From Rotaria socialis (Eukaryota > Rotifera > Eurotatoria > Philodinida > Philodinidae), in contig CAJNYU010002903.1 of NCBI GenBank assembly GCA_905331475.1, positions 24,502 through 88,501 of the forward strand: a stretch of DNA of 64,000 nt. Reading direction: 5' to 3'. The notes below the pieces were generated by a model. It searched no databases. It had not been told where the DNA came from and saw only the letters and a list, made by a program, of their open reading frames with translations. Shown piece by piece: positions 24,258 through 35,700 of the stretch; position 1 is the first letter of the stretch; the number at the start of each line of letters is the position of its first letter. The position numbers were made by a program, and so were the translations under genes.

Positions 24258-25229
24258 CCCATGTGTTTCATTACGATGAAACTGCGATCGCACTGTGACC
24301 CGTAATTGCGGAAAATTGCGACGTAGTTACGCGCAACTACGATGAAAAAATCGCAGTTACGCGTAGTTACGGGGGAAAAATCACAGTTACGCATAACTGC
24401 GCCCAAGTTTTTCGTAATTATAGTTCACAGTGGCGTCGCAATTGGTACAAAAGATAACATAGATTAGGGTTCCCTTTTATTTGTATTTTTATTGAGTTTA
24501 AAAAATTTTTTGCACAAAAAATGAAAAACAACTATAAAATTAAAACTTTTATAAAAAATAAAAAACAATTTTTAAATTAAAAGTTTTCACAATAAAAATA
24601 ATTGAAAAATTGAAATCTAAAAAAATCTAAAAATTTACTAAAATAAAAATTTTTAAAAAAATTTTAGTTCAAAACTTAGGGAAAATTAAAAATTAATATC
24701 TAGAAAAATTAAAAATTAATATTTAGAAAAATTACAAAATTAAAACCTAAAAAAATTTTTAAAATTGAATTTATAAAAGAAAAAGCAGAAGAAATTTGAA
24801 ATAATTTAATGATAAAAGAAAAAAAATTAATTACAAAAATTGAAAAACTAAAAAAATTTTAATCTAGACATTTTTAAAAGAAATAAAAATCATGCATTTC
24901 ACTGCTTGTAGTAGAATGACTTATGAACGNTATGCATTTCACTGCTTGTAGTAGAATGACTTATGAACGAAAATGTGATAAACACTACTATTACTAAGTT
25001 TTATTGTTCGAGTGTAGCCAATTACAAATAAGGAGGAATAATTTGTAATTGGTCATTTATACCTACAACAGATCGTAGGATGCGATCAGTGATCGCCGAT
25101 CACTAGGACGCAGTTACGTTGATCTGAGTCATACTAAGCGTAGTTTCTTATAGAAATCTTCACTACGATCAATGCGCCATAGTTACGCGTAACTGCGGCA
25201 CAGTTGATAAAAAAGAGGCAACATGGGAG
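24258..25229. mobile_element. candidate non-autonomous foldback element, A-rich interior
   Basis: The left end begins CCCATGT (24258) and the right end finishes ACATGGG (25229), inverted copies of each other. Both sub-terminal zones are full of variants of TTACGCGTAACT, including the perfect palindrome AGTTACGCGTAACT at 25181-25194. The interior 24470-24890 is almost pure A/T low complexity. No coding capacity. The end match is only seven bases, so the borders are tentative. Confidence 0.35.
24893..24967. repeat. direct duplication of ~36 bp around a single N (assembly join)
   Basis: The sequence from ATGCATTTCACTGC to ATGAACG occurs on both sides of one N at 24930 (about 24893-24929 and 24932-24967). 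A lone N between identical flanks is the signature of two contig ends placed end to end without merging their overlap, rather than a biological repeat. Confidence 0.85.
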
Positions 25230-26418
25230 ACGTATTGTCTTTCCTCTCGTATATGTACATATATAGTAAATATCGTGCATCGTCAATATATTATATTTAT
25301 ATTTATTAATAAATTTATTATTAAGACAGTAAATTATAAGTAACAATGGCAAAAAAATCAAATAGTCAGTATTTAACTATGTCGAATAAAGACACGGATG
25401 ATTTATGTGACCACAATCATGAAATACTTCAAAAATTAATCCTAAGTAAAAATAAAAATGAGACCTTATTAAATAAAAATAGGTTTAAACACAAAATGAA
25501 GAAGGAAGCCATCATTTCAAAAGACAGCTTACATCAACTAGCCAATATGGAGATAGTGAATTACAGGACGATGATAATAATCCTTTTATTTTTATTAGCA
25601 AAGGAAACAAAGAAATCATGAAAGGAGCTCAACATATAGTATTGAAAACAATGATACCGATACTATTGAACAAAGCAAATCAGCAAAATCAAGCAGCAAC
25701 AGCAGTCGTCTCTTTGTAACCAGATGGCGATGACTCAGACATGAATAATGTCGATACCTCAATATTACGTCATAAGCTAAATCGAAATGTAAAAACCAAT
25801 GAATATGCACATTATAATAATTTACAGGATCAGGAAATTAATATCTCTAAGCAGGCTTTTAACTATGCTGTTGAGCAACATTTTCCACCTTTTGATATTA
25901 AACGTACACCTAAATTAAGTGATCATGAGAAAGGAAAAGAAATCATTAACGCAATTTTCATACACATTGAAAAGGATTTAAAAAAACTAAATAAGCATTA
26001 TGCTATGCAATTAGGGTTCGAGTATTGGTACATTGATAAAAATGGAGATTTAGTATGTTTTACAAAATATACAGAATTATTTGTTTATTTATCTGAAAGT
26101 CATACTATCCAACATCATTAGCGCAGACAAACATTTTACCTTCTCGGCCAAAACATCTCCCAAGTCAACACTCGTTAATATTGAAATATGTACCAAATTA
26201 CATTACACTGGAGGAAATACAAATGAAATTAGCTTACATAGAAATTCTTTATTTAGCACAGAAGAAATGAATGGATCGAAAACGGATAAATACCGTCATT
26301 TAAGACTTGAAATTAAATCTACAACTTAATACAATGATTCAGTGTAAAAAGGAGAGATAACAATCGAAGGTCATTTAATTGAATTACATGAATTTTTTGC
26401 ACCACCACGTCTCTTAAT

Positions 26419-26556
26419 CCCTAGTCAACTCTCCCTAGAAGAATCCCCAGGGGGTTCCCCGGACAAATCCCCGGGGACTCACGACAGGGACTCCCCAGGG
26501 ATTTCGTTATTTTACAGGGACTCCCCGGGGAGTCGTTGGGGGAGAGTCGATTAGGG
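26419..26556. mobile_element. 138-bp GC-rich MITE inserted in LINE ORF1, TSD AAT
   Basis: Inverted ends CCCTAGTCAACTCTCCC and GGGAGAGTCGATTAGGG, with two mismatches. AAT flanks it on both sides (26416-26418 and 26557-26559). Removing the element and one AAT joins PPRLL to ICSKC in the same reading frame, which confirms the insertion. The interior repeats GGGACTCCCC(A/G)GGG-like units and is much richer in G+C than its surroundings. Confidence 0.8.
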
Positions 26557-26559
26557 AAT

Positions 26560-26722
26560 TTGCTCAAAATGTAATGACCCAGGTCATATCAGAAGAAATT
26601 GCAACTTTAATTATGATGCTTGCCGTCTATGTGGGCAAGACAGATCGAATGGTAATCACAAAGAATGTAGTATATGCTGTCATCGATGTAAACAAAATCA
26701 CATTGCAACAAATTACAAGTGC
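26560..26722 (+). pseudogene. LINE ORF1 zinc-knuckle segment
   Basis: Reads LICSKCNDPGHIRRNCNF and on through further Cys/His clusters to a stop at about 26723. The first cluster fits CX2CX4HX4C; the others are CX2C-type. Such knuckles bind nucleic acid in LINE ORF1 proteins. The frame is continuous with sequence before the foldback insertion at 26419-26556 once that insertion is left out. Confidence 0.75.
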
Positions 26723-26810
26723 TAATTTTTAATAGATTACAGAAGATCTCTTCTCCTTCAATTAAAACAAAAATCGCACTTATTACCTCCTATAATGTGC
26801 AATTGTTTAT

Positions 26811-27169
26811 CCCAGGTGAATGAATCCGACAGTGAATCCTATCGGATCTCATCGGATCCGACAAGCCGACAAAATCCGATCAGATTCCTGGCCACGGACC
26901 TACTAACGGATCCGACGGAAAAAAACATTTTCTTAATCACTAATGAATAAGCACATGGTACCAACAGAACACATGGGTCGAATGCTTATGTTGGATTCCG
27001 TTAAATTCCGACACTGGAACCTATCGGATTCCAACACTAAGGTTTCGATTGTAGGTCCCACACTCGGACACCGATAGGATTTCGTCAGCTTAATGAAATT
27101 CATAATATATCCGATAAGATTCCGACACAAATCCGATAGGATCCTTGTATCGGAATCATTCTCCTGGGA
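26811..27169. mobile_element. 359-bp MITE with CCCAGG ends, inserted in the LINE
   Basis: The left end CCCAGGTGAATGAATCCGA and the right end, read in reverse complement, CCCAGGAGAATGATTCCGA agree over about 37 bp. The interior is made of scattered ATCCGATAGGATTC-like words in both orientations. No coding capacity. The flanks do not give a clear target duplication. Confidence 0.75.
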
Positions 27170-30100
27170 TCCCAACTGAATGTCGTGAACGTGGAGATAG
27201 AAGTTGTAATGTAGTAGTATACACTACTGTTATTCTCGTTTCGTTTCTATTGTTTTCTGTTTCTTTCGTTTCTGTTTTCACAGTATGCTAGAAGTATACA
27301 TATAGATATATGTATTGTTTTTCTTTCGTTCTCCGATCTTTTCTTGACCTCAACTTAGATTGGTTATTCTTAAAAAGGAGAAAATATTATTTTCGATCGT
27401 GACCTTGTTTTCTCTATTACGCAATAATATTGTCTATTGCGTAATATATATTTTTGTGCGTTTTGAAAATAAAGGGAGATTTGTTAAGATTAGATTCTTT
27501 GGAATACGTGACAGAAGTAAAACAATTACATGTAATAAAATCTCAAACGTCAATATGAAAATATATAATAACACACAAAAAAAATCAAGTTCAGCGGATA
27601 CCATTCAATATTAACTCGTACAATTGACCATCTGTAGAAAATAACCTACGTAATCATAGTGATAAAACATTAGAAGAATCATTATATGGAAAGAACTAAA
27701 AAATAAATAAGATGAAATTGACAAATAAAAAGATGAATTTAACGGTAAAATTCAACAATGCCAAAGCAAACATGATGATAACATGAAAAAACTAAGATCT
27801 ATATTGCAAATAATTTCAGCACAAACAAAATATCAAAATGAAAACGTTGAACGTTGTTATTCAATAATAAATGAGTTTATTCCGCTATTATCTTCAACGT
27901 TAACTGTATTTCAGAAGATGAATTCAAAATATGCGGCAACAAATGATTCGAATCACATCAACAGCGAAACTCAGCAACTGGCACGATGCATTTCCAAAGC
28001 AACTGAAAGTATATAAGAATGCAACAGTGCTCTTATATCAAATCGCAAATCACCTCACAGTCTCGTCGATCAACAAGGTCAGTTTTTAGTTCAAGCAGTT
28101 AATAGTTTAGAATTACATATAATGAATAATACAACATTCCATTATGCGACGTCGATAATATGCTCAGAAGTAATTAAATCATACAATGGAACCAATAACG
28201 AAAAGAAACTAATATCAGAAATAATAAACGAATGGAACTTCCACACATCAATATCCTGTTTATCGAACAAATGGAAAAAAGTGAGGCCCCATTCCATTAG
28301 GCACAATTTATTTATTTTTATTGTATAGCGTTGACGGATTACATACTCATGTTGCGGATGTAGATTCACTGTTGAACAAATATCATTCACATATCGGTAT
28401 TCTTACTGGAGTAGGTGTTTCTGTATGTAAACAGATAAATTTTCCCAATTACAAATCAATAACTCAACCTGGAACAAATTATTTTGGAGGAGTAATGCTT
28501 TTATACCAACATCATTTAGACTGCAAAACAGTAGAAAAAGACCTAAACTTTTGAATGATCGAATTAACTTCTACTCACAATCATTTATATATTTGGGAAT
28601 TTCAATGCTAAACACTTAAGCTGGGGATGTAAAAAGAACAACACCAGTGGCGTACACTTATAAAACTGGTTCGAAACAACAGAAAAAGAAATTTTATCAT
28701 CATCTAAATTCACATCGAAAACGATGTGAATCGATAATTGATTTTGGAATTACACATGATGCAAGTGGATGGCCATCAGAAGTATTGAATGAAGGAACAT
28801 CCGATCATTTCCCTATTTTATTTCAATCGCCATTAGGCAAAAAAGAAGACACGTTCTTTAGAAAAACAAACTGGAAAATATTTAACTTTTTTCTTCATAC
28901 TATACATGAATATTGGATGTTATTAGTGTACAATCTTGATGAGCAAATTTTCTTTTCTTTTTTCTCCTTATTTCTTTCATCGCTATGGGATAGATGCAGT
29001 GTTTATGAAAACGCTGCAAAATATCGAACATCATGCCCACCGGAAATAGTACTACTGGCGAAATCTGTAAACAGAGCAAGAAGAATTTATAGAAGAAATA
29101 AAACTGACTCAAAACTCCAATATTATCTATCGTTGAAAAATATATTCATGGATCAACGAACGCAATACTTATACGAAAAAAGGGAACAGAAATTGGAATG
29201 GATCAAACAAGGACATAACTTATGGAAATTTGCTAAACCATCGTTTTATGTATTCTCTTCGCAATTTAAAGGATTAAAAACAGAATCTGAAACAATAACA
29301 GATGATACAAAGATCGTTGACACACTGGATGACTATACTTTGAAAAACATTTCAAGGAACCAGAATATGATGAATACAACCAAGAGCACTTACTTGCAAT
29401 AAAAGCATTCATGCAAATTCGATACTCCCCAAACGTACCACTTGAACAAATAACGATAAACGAAGTCTACCTAGAATGGAAAAATTTTAAACCGAAAAAG
29501 TCGAGTGGCAGTGCGGGCACCTCAGCCTTCATATTAAAACAACTCCCAACTTAATACATTGGAATCATAACTATATTGTTCAACAAATGTGTTTTGAAAG
29601 GAAATTTGTTTTGAGGAAAGCAAACACGCAAAAGTAATATTCCTTTCAAAAGACGGGCCTTACCCAACTGAAAATAAACTACGACATATCTCGCTACTAC
29701 CCAGCATAGGAAAGTGGTATGAAAGGATTATTCATAAAAGATTATTAAAATGGTGCGATGGAAATAATATATACGTGGATGAACAATCTGGTTTTTCTTC
29801 TAAAAAAAGACTACAAACTAGAATAATTTCATTAATCGAAGATATAAGACTAACTATAACAGTCTTTAATAGACCTGCGTTATATGTATTTTCGTTGATC
29901 TTCTTTCCGTATTCGACAGAATGTGGTTTCCTGCTTTACTTTCCACCTTGACTAAATTGGAAATGTCCCTACCACTCATCAAATGAATCATCTCTTGGCT
30001 ACAAAATAGAACCTTTTTAATACATTATGACGGTAAAATCTCAAGAACTATAAAGATGCATACTGGAACACTACAGGGATCAATACTGACTGCAACTCTA

Positions 30101-31096
30101 TTCAGGTTTCGCATACACTTCTTACCATCAATTTTCTTTCAAACAGCAACAACACACCTTTTTGCGGACAATTTGGCTATACTAATGACAGGGTCACTAG
30201 AAAAGAGATTTTCGTTAAACATTGTTGAACTAGAAGAAATAACAAAGCACATGATGTCCATTTTAGAAAAATACGCCGAAAATAATCTTTTACCAGTAAA
30301 TATCAAAAAGACGAAGGCAGTCTTGGTGCATAATGTTATTGCTCCACAATTACCAAAACTATAATACACAAAACAAAAAATTGAAATAGTTCCTTCATTT
30401 AAACATCTCGGAGTAAGAATAACACAAAAACTGGATTGGGGAATAGACATCGATGATAAACTTAAAACAATAAGAAAAACCTATAATGCAATGAAAACTC
30501 TTTGTTTGCAATATTCCCAGAAGTGAAGTGTCCCTCAGACGCAGAATATTTTTACCTGTCTCACTTTATTTGGTTAATAACAACATGGTTCTTTTTTTGT
30601 GAAAACCAACAAGAAAAAATTAATAAAACATTCATTTCGGATTTAAAAATAGTTTACAGACTTTATGGATGGGATGATATTACAACCTTAATTCTTTGTC
30701 AGGAAAAAACATGGCAAGATTACATCTATGCTTGCTGGTTGCACTTTTCACTTCATCTTGATAAATCTTTGGAATCTACTTCGTATCAACATACTTCGAC
30801 AGCGTGTCAGACTATAACTACACTTGATAAAACATTCTATAAAAAATTAGGGTTTAGAAAAAACAATAAATTTTTGAGCAGACTAGTTGCAAGAGCAAAA
30901 CATAGTAGATATGACTGGATGCAATTTCAACAGAATCACAGGCCGCAACATGAAATATTTATAAAATCAACTCTTTACTTAAACATGTTCATCTATAAAT
31001 ATTTCTTACTACCATCTTAAATTGTAAAACTGCATTGCTTGAATAACATAGTATGCAAATGTAAAATAATTACACATGGATATCTCTGTGTCGCTA

Positions 31097-31383
31097 CTCA
31101 GGTCGAATATTCCGACCACTGGATCCCGTAGGATATTCCAGGAAATATGCGGGAAAGTCACCATTTCCTGTATGGAAACACGGGAAATCGCTGGAACATG
31201 GAAGCAGTATTCCGGTCAAAAAGACGGCCGAACTTTTTCGGTGGATTCCTGCCACGTTCCGGTGCTTTCCGGCCGGAATTAATCAGAAATCACCGGAAAA
31301 ATTTCCAACCAAAATACTGCTTCCACCAAATCAACGGAACTACCTGGAACCGGCCGTTCCCAGGCCGAACTGTTCGACCTGGG
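31097..31383. mobile_element. 287-bp MITE, CCCAGGTCGAA-type ends, at the 3' side of the LINE
   Basis: The left end CTCAGGTCGAATATTCCGAC and the right end in reverse complement CCCAGGTCGAACAGTTCGGC match over about 20 bp. TA flanks both sides. The interior is rich in TTCCGG/CCGGAA words. It is clearly related at the ends to the element at 31601-31948. Confidence 0.75.
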
Positions 31384-31600
31384 TATATACATAAATAAAC
31401 ACTTATGCAACATAATTTAATTTTTATAACATGTTTCATTTTATTTGATGGTTAAGAGTTGTATGATGCTATCTTTTTTCTATTTTCTTCATGTTTCTAT
31501 TCTTTCTCTTTTCTCTATCATTTTTTTTATATCACTTGTTTTTACTTTTCCTTTCTATTTTTCCTCTACATTTAACATGTGAACCAGTATACGGCACATT

Positions 31601-31948
31601 CCCAGGTCGTTCATTCCTACAACTGGATTCAATCGGATCTGACAATGGGTTACCTCGGATCTTATATGAAAACCCACGAGAATCGATGGATTCCGAGTTT
31701 CGGATTCATAGGATCGGAACCCAATACATATCTGATCGTATCCTACTCTGGGGTCCGATACGCCAAAAGCGTCTGCTATAGTCAACCTCTAAAAAGCTTT
31801 TTTGCACTAAATAGGATTTTGATAATTTTTTAAAATTCTCCCGTCGGATCCGTCAATAATTCAGAAACCCAAGATCCAATTGAATCTCCTCGGTTAGTAG
31901 GATGTTATAGCATCCGATAGAATGCGCCGTCGGATTAGTCGACCTGGG
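31601..31948. mobile_element. 348-bp MITE, CCCAGGTCG ends, TSD ATT
   Basis: It starts CCCAGGTCGTTCATTCC and ends GATTAGTCGACCTGGG. ATT precedes it (31598-31600) and follows it (31949-31951). The interior carries repeated GGATCCGA/TCGGATC words like those in the element at 26811-27169. Non-coding. Confidence 0.75.
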
Positions 31949-31951
31949 ATT

Positions 31952-32729
31952 ACAAATAAATGTTTAAAAAAAAAGTTTCTATAACTGACTAACTGGCAGT
32001 TTTACTTGTGAATATAGAGAAAATAGTTCCGACATAATTTTTCAGACAACAGAGAGAAGACATTTTAACACCTATGTTAATAGCTTTTGAGATTTTGGCA
32101 ACGGACTATGAAAATAAACAAGAAAGGTACTAAATCATTGATATTCTACTCTTGAGCGTTAACATGCATATGAAAAACTTGACATTGACGTTATTATCAT
32201 TCATTATGTGGCACATTTCTAGCATTTAATAATGCGGCATAATGCTAACGACGTAATTCCAAATATAGATTCATCTTTTGTTTTCTTAATTTATCTATGA
32301 AGTGCGGGATGATTTGTAGCACAAACATCTCCGCTTCTGATAAGAATCTTCTTCACTAACGTTGTTCTCTCAACAACATTATTTTTCTTTTCACAGATTT
32401 CATATTTATAGAAAAACTCAATAGAGAGAATTACTAACCTCTTACTATAAGTAATCTGATCATCGATCCTCCTCAAATGAAATCCTTACTAGCTAAATTT
32501 TAAGCAGGGATATATTTTTAAAGTGTACATATAATTATTAACATACAGTGTTTCAAAAAAAAATAACAATGATCAATCACTCTCAAACAATAAACAAACA
32601 CACGTTAAAAAGTGTCTAGACGTAAATAAGTAAAGTTCTTGTTCAGATAGCTTCATCGATGGTTTTTCCAAAGCAAAAAATAGATGTCATTTACATCAAA
32701 AATAAAAATGTTGCAAAATCATTGAAGTT
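31952..32729. other. spacer between the MITE cluster and the CEP104 3' end
   Basis: AT-rich, no coding exon or recognisable element. The polyadenylation signal of CEP104 overlaps its stop codon (AATAAA on the minus strand, 32734-32729), so most of this lies outside the transcript. Confidence 0.5.
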
Positions 32730-35700
32730 TTATTTAACAGTTGTTGTTACTTTTTTTTGTTTTTTCATAACATTGGCTTGCGATGTTGGAACGACAACAG
32801 CTTTTTGTTGAGGAGGATTTTTATCTGCGAATTGAGAAAAACAAAGGCATTTTTCTGTAAGTTACTTTTATTTTACTAATCTCAATTACTCTTTTTTAAT
32901 GCTTGAAGACGCCGAGGATTTTTTACACAACCATCAGCACCCATTAAATGGTCACGCCATGGCTTTTCACCTTCGCGAATATTCATATGGCATAAAGGAC
33001 AACGATTTGTATTTGGTTTTGTTTCTACACATTCTTTAAGTTTCACATGAGCATCAAAATCATTTCCGATCGCTTCTGTACATCGAGAACATTGTTGATA
33101 TTTACTCTTCTTTTGACATTCACGTAGTAAATGTTCAATATAAATTCCCACTTCGACTACCTGTGAAATAGAATATCGCATGTGAATAGAAATGAAGAAT
33201 AAAACAAACTTGATTGCATTCTTGACATCGTCGTAACATTGGGCAACTAGCCCAATAATGTGTTTCAAGACCAGCACGAATGAATTCATCATTTTTTTCT
33301 CCACAAAATATACATGTACTAAAATATTCAACCAAACGATTTTAATTATGTCATGCAATCTTCTTGTCGGCAATGCCGATGATTCACCGTGCGTAAATGA
33401 ACGTTGGTAGCTCATTCTTTTTAAACTAATTTTTGGTCCCTTTTTTATTTTGTTTTACGAATTAATTTCATTTCATTTGTCATGAAAGCGAGCTATAAAA
33501 GTCAATGCGGTTAATACAAAGGCCTCAAGTACGTTCATGACGACATCGAAACAAGAGTTCGATGATAATAGTGTTACTTTTTCTTCTGCTTAGAGATGAG
33601 AGAAATTCAAGCAGCAAAACCGCAGTGCTGTGGACATGGATGATAGTAGGAAAGGGCATTCTATATGTTGAGATATGAAACTAAGAGCAGCATCTGAGAT
33701 CTTTCCTATCGTATACTAAGACTCCAAACTTTTAATAATCCTTTCATTATATGTAGAAAAATTTGCACGAGTTTATTTCTCATAGAGGTTAAATTTCACT
33801 ATTTCAAAAGAGATTTATAGTTAATGCCAACCTTATTTTGAACAAGTGAAAATATCAAGTGATTGAAATCGTCATTGACCGTTGAGTTTCGAGTGAGATT
33901 ATCTATTAGTCTCCTCTGCTATAAGTTACTAAGTGAAAGAAGCATTTCTGATTATTTTCGTAATTGTGGAAATTCAGCTGCGTAATCAAGAAAAAACTTG
34001 CTTTCAATTCCGGTTCCGAAAAGCTTTTATTTCTAATTTTCTTATTAAGCTTAATTTTTAAGTGCTTTATTTTTATGCATTCATTTTTTTTTAAACTCGA
34101 GATTTTCGCAGTAGGATTTAATATTAAATGCTGTACTATGTGAAAATAAAACCTTAACCGTTTGATAGGAGTAATATCAAAAGACGGCCCTTTCCATGTC
34201 TTGAAAGAGAATTATTTCGTTGTCAACATTCTAAAACTTTTCTGAGAAGAAAAATTCGACTCTGTGAAGCCGGCACTATTATAAGTACAAGAAAAGTTCA
34301 GCACACAAACAGATCAAGGTAAACATGCAGTCTGTTGAAAGAACAAGCAATAATTAATCATTATATTTAACAAAGTAAAAGATTAGTAAAAATAATCACA
34401 ATCAAATATGATGTACAATCGAATCATTCTGAGTTAGAATGCTTCAATGAAGCGTGCAAAGATGTTTTTCGTAAAATTTTCCCCAAGTATTGCTTCTTTT
34501 TCCGACGTTTGACCAGTCTTTACTTGGTAGTTATCAATGGATGTGAATCTTCTTTTCACCGTCACCCTCACACATATATTCAGCCACTCTTTCGATAGAT
34601 ATCTGTTTTACCTTCATTCTTTCGTGCTGAACTTTTCTTGTGCTCATCGTTCACCAATCCCTATATTCTATTGTTAAAAAAATTTATATAGGAAATGATT
34701 GTTTGCGTATATTTTTAATTGAACTTTTAAGTTTTAGTATCTGTTGATACAGTGGAATGATTCTCAACGATAAGAGAACTAGGGATAATCGAATATGACT
34801 TTCGAGAATTTTTCTACCAATGGGCAAAAAATCCGATTATCATCTATTAATTAGATAATTATTAAAAATCAAAACAATAGCAGATGGTGAGAAATTTAGG
34901 AACAAGTATTCAAGTTTTTTCTCCTTTAAACTTGCGTAACAATATCAATGACATTAACTGTGAATATATTACGATATGTTTATTCGTATTACCGCATAAT
35001 ACAGCGGTCAAATAAACTTTTCCGAAGTAATGAATTTCTATATTTGAGTGAAAGAAAAATTTCTTTTTCTCTTTCGAACAATTGTAAAAACATAAAAATA
35101 CTTGTATTCTGAGAGTAGAATCTATTTTGGTTATTTCTCGAAATCTAATTATATTAAAAGCTTACTTTTCTGGAGTGAAATCAGATTCATCAGCTACACT
35201 CATTGTTGGCGTTTTCCGGTCGAATCGTGTTGGTGTTCGAGATTTATTTGATGAAATTTTAGCATCAAACTGAAATATGAAACTTTTGTACAATTTCTTT
35301 TAAAATATCAGAGTTTCATTCTTTACAGATTTTCTTTGTTCACGAGGAGCATGCTGCTGTTTTGGTATGTCACGTTTTAACGGGTCGATTGGTTCACTTG
35401 TCCTTTTTACTCGATCCAATGGAAGATTATTATTTGGTGTCTAGAAAGAATTTTTTTTCTATAGAAAATCTATATCAATTATTTACTTTTTCAACTTGAC
35501 CATCCATTCGATTGAATGCATCAAACATGTCACGATACTTTTTAACTCGTCGAGTCTGATCATTTTCTTGTGGAAGATATCGTTTGACAATGGATCCATG
35601 AATCTATTTTACATGAAAATGAAATATCAAATAAAATTCTTTTGTTTTCTTCTTCGTACCTTGTATAAATTGAGTAAAATTTTTATAGCCAATTCTCGTA

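Larger units (their letters stand above)
25346..31096 (+). mobile_element. decayed APE-type non-LTR retrotransposon (LINE), broken by stops, frameshifts and insertions
   Basis: Degenerate ORF1 begins near 25346 (MAKKSNSQYLTMSN), continues at 25741-26121 and reaches CCHC zinc knuckles at 26560-26722 (CSKCNDPGHIRRNC, CRLCGQ, CSICCHRC), with a C-terminal piece at 27783-28016. ORF2 fragments follow. The APE-like endonuclease is at 28321-28840 (GGVMLLYQHH, then a frameshift, a GNFNAKHLSWG-like piece, and GTSDHFPI). The reverse transcriptase is at about 29400-30470 (KKSSGSAGTSAFILKQLP, LQGSILTATLF, and FADNLAIL in place of the usual (F/Y)ADD), and a C-terminal domain is at 30502-31020. Several internal stops and frame changes make it inactive, and the second Asp of the catalytic ADD is Asn. 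The order gag-like knuckles, endonuclease, RT fits Jockey/CR1/I-type LINEs; the clade is not assigned. The 5' border is approximate. Confidence 0.8.

Noticed and set aside
24893-24967. Direct repeat taken as a target duplication or tandem repeat
   Set aside because: A single N lies exactly between the copies; an assembly join explains it better.
30056-30364. An intact reverse transcriptase gene
   Set aside because: The frame covers only part of the domain, has FADN instead of the catalytic ADD, and stops and frameshifts lie on both sides.
31076-31833. Small proteins between 31.1 and 31.8 kb
   Set aside because: All are readings of the inverted-repeat elements at 31097-31383 and 31601-31948.
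26400-31960. CRISPR-like array from the repeated GGATCCGA-type words
   Set aside because: Spacing is irregular, both orientations occur, and the setting is a eukaryotic MITE cluster.
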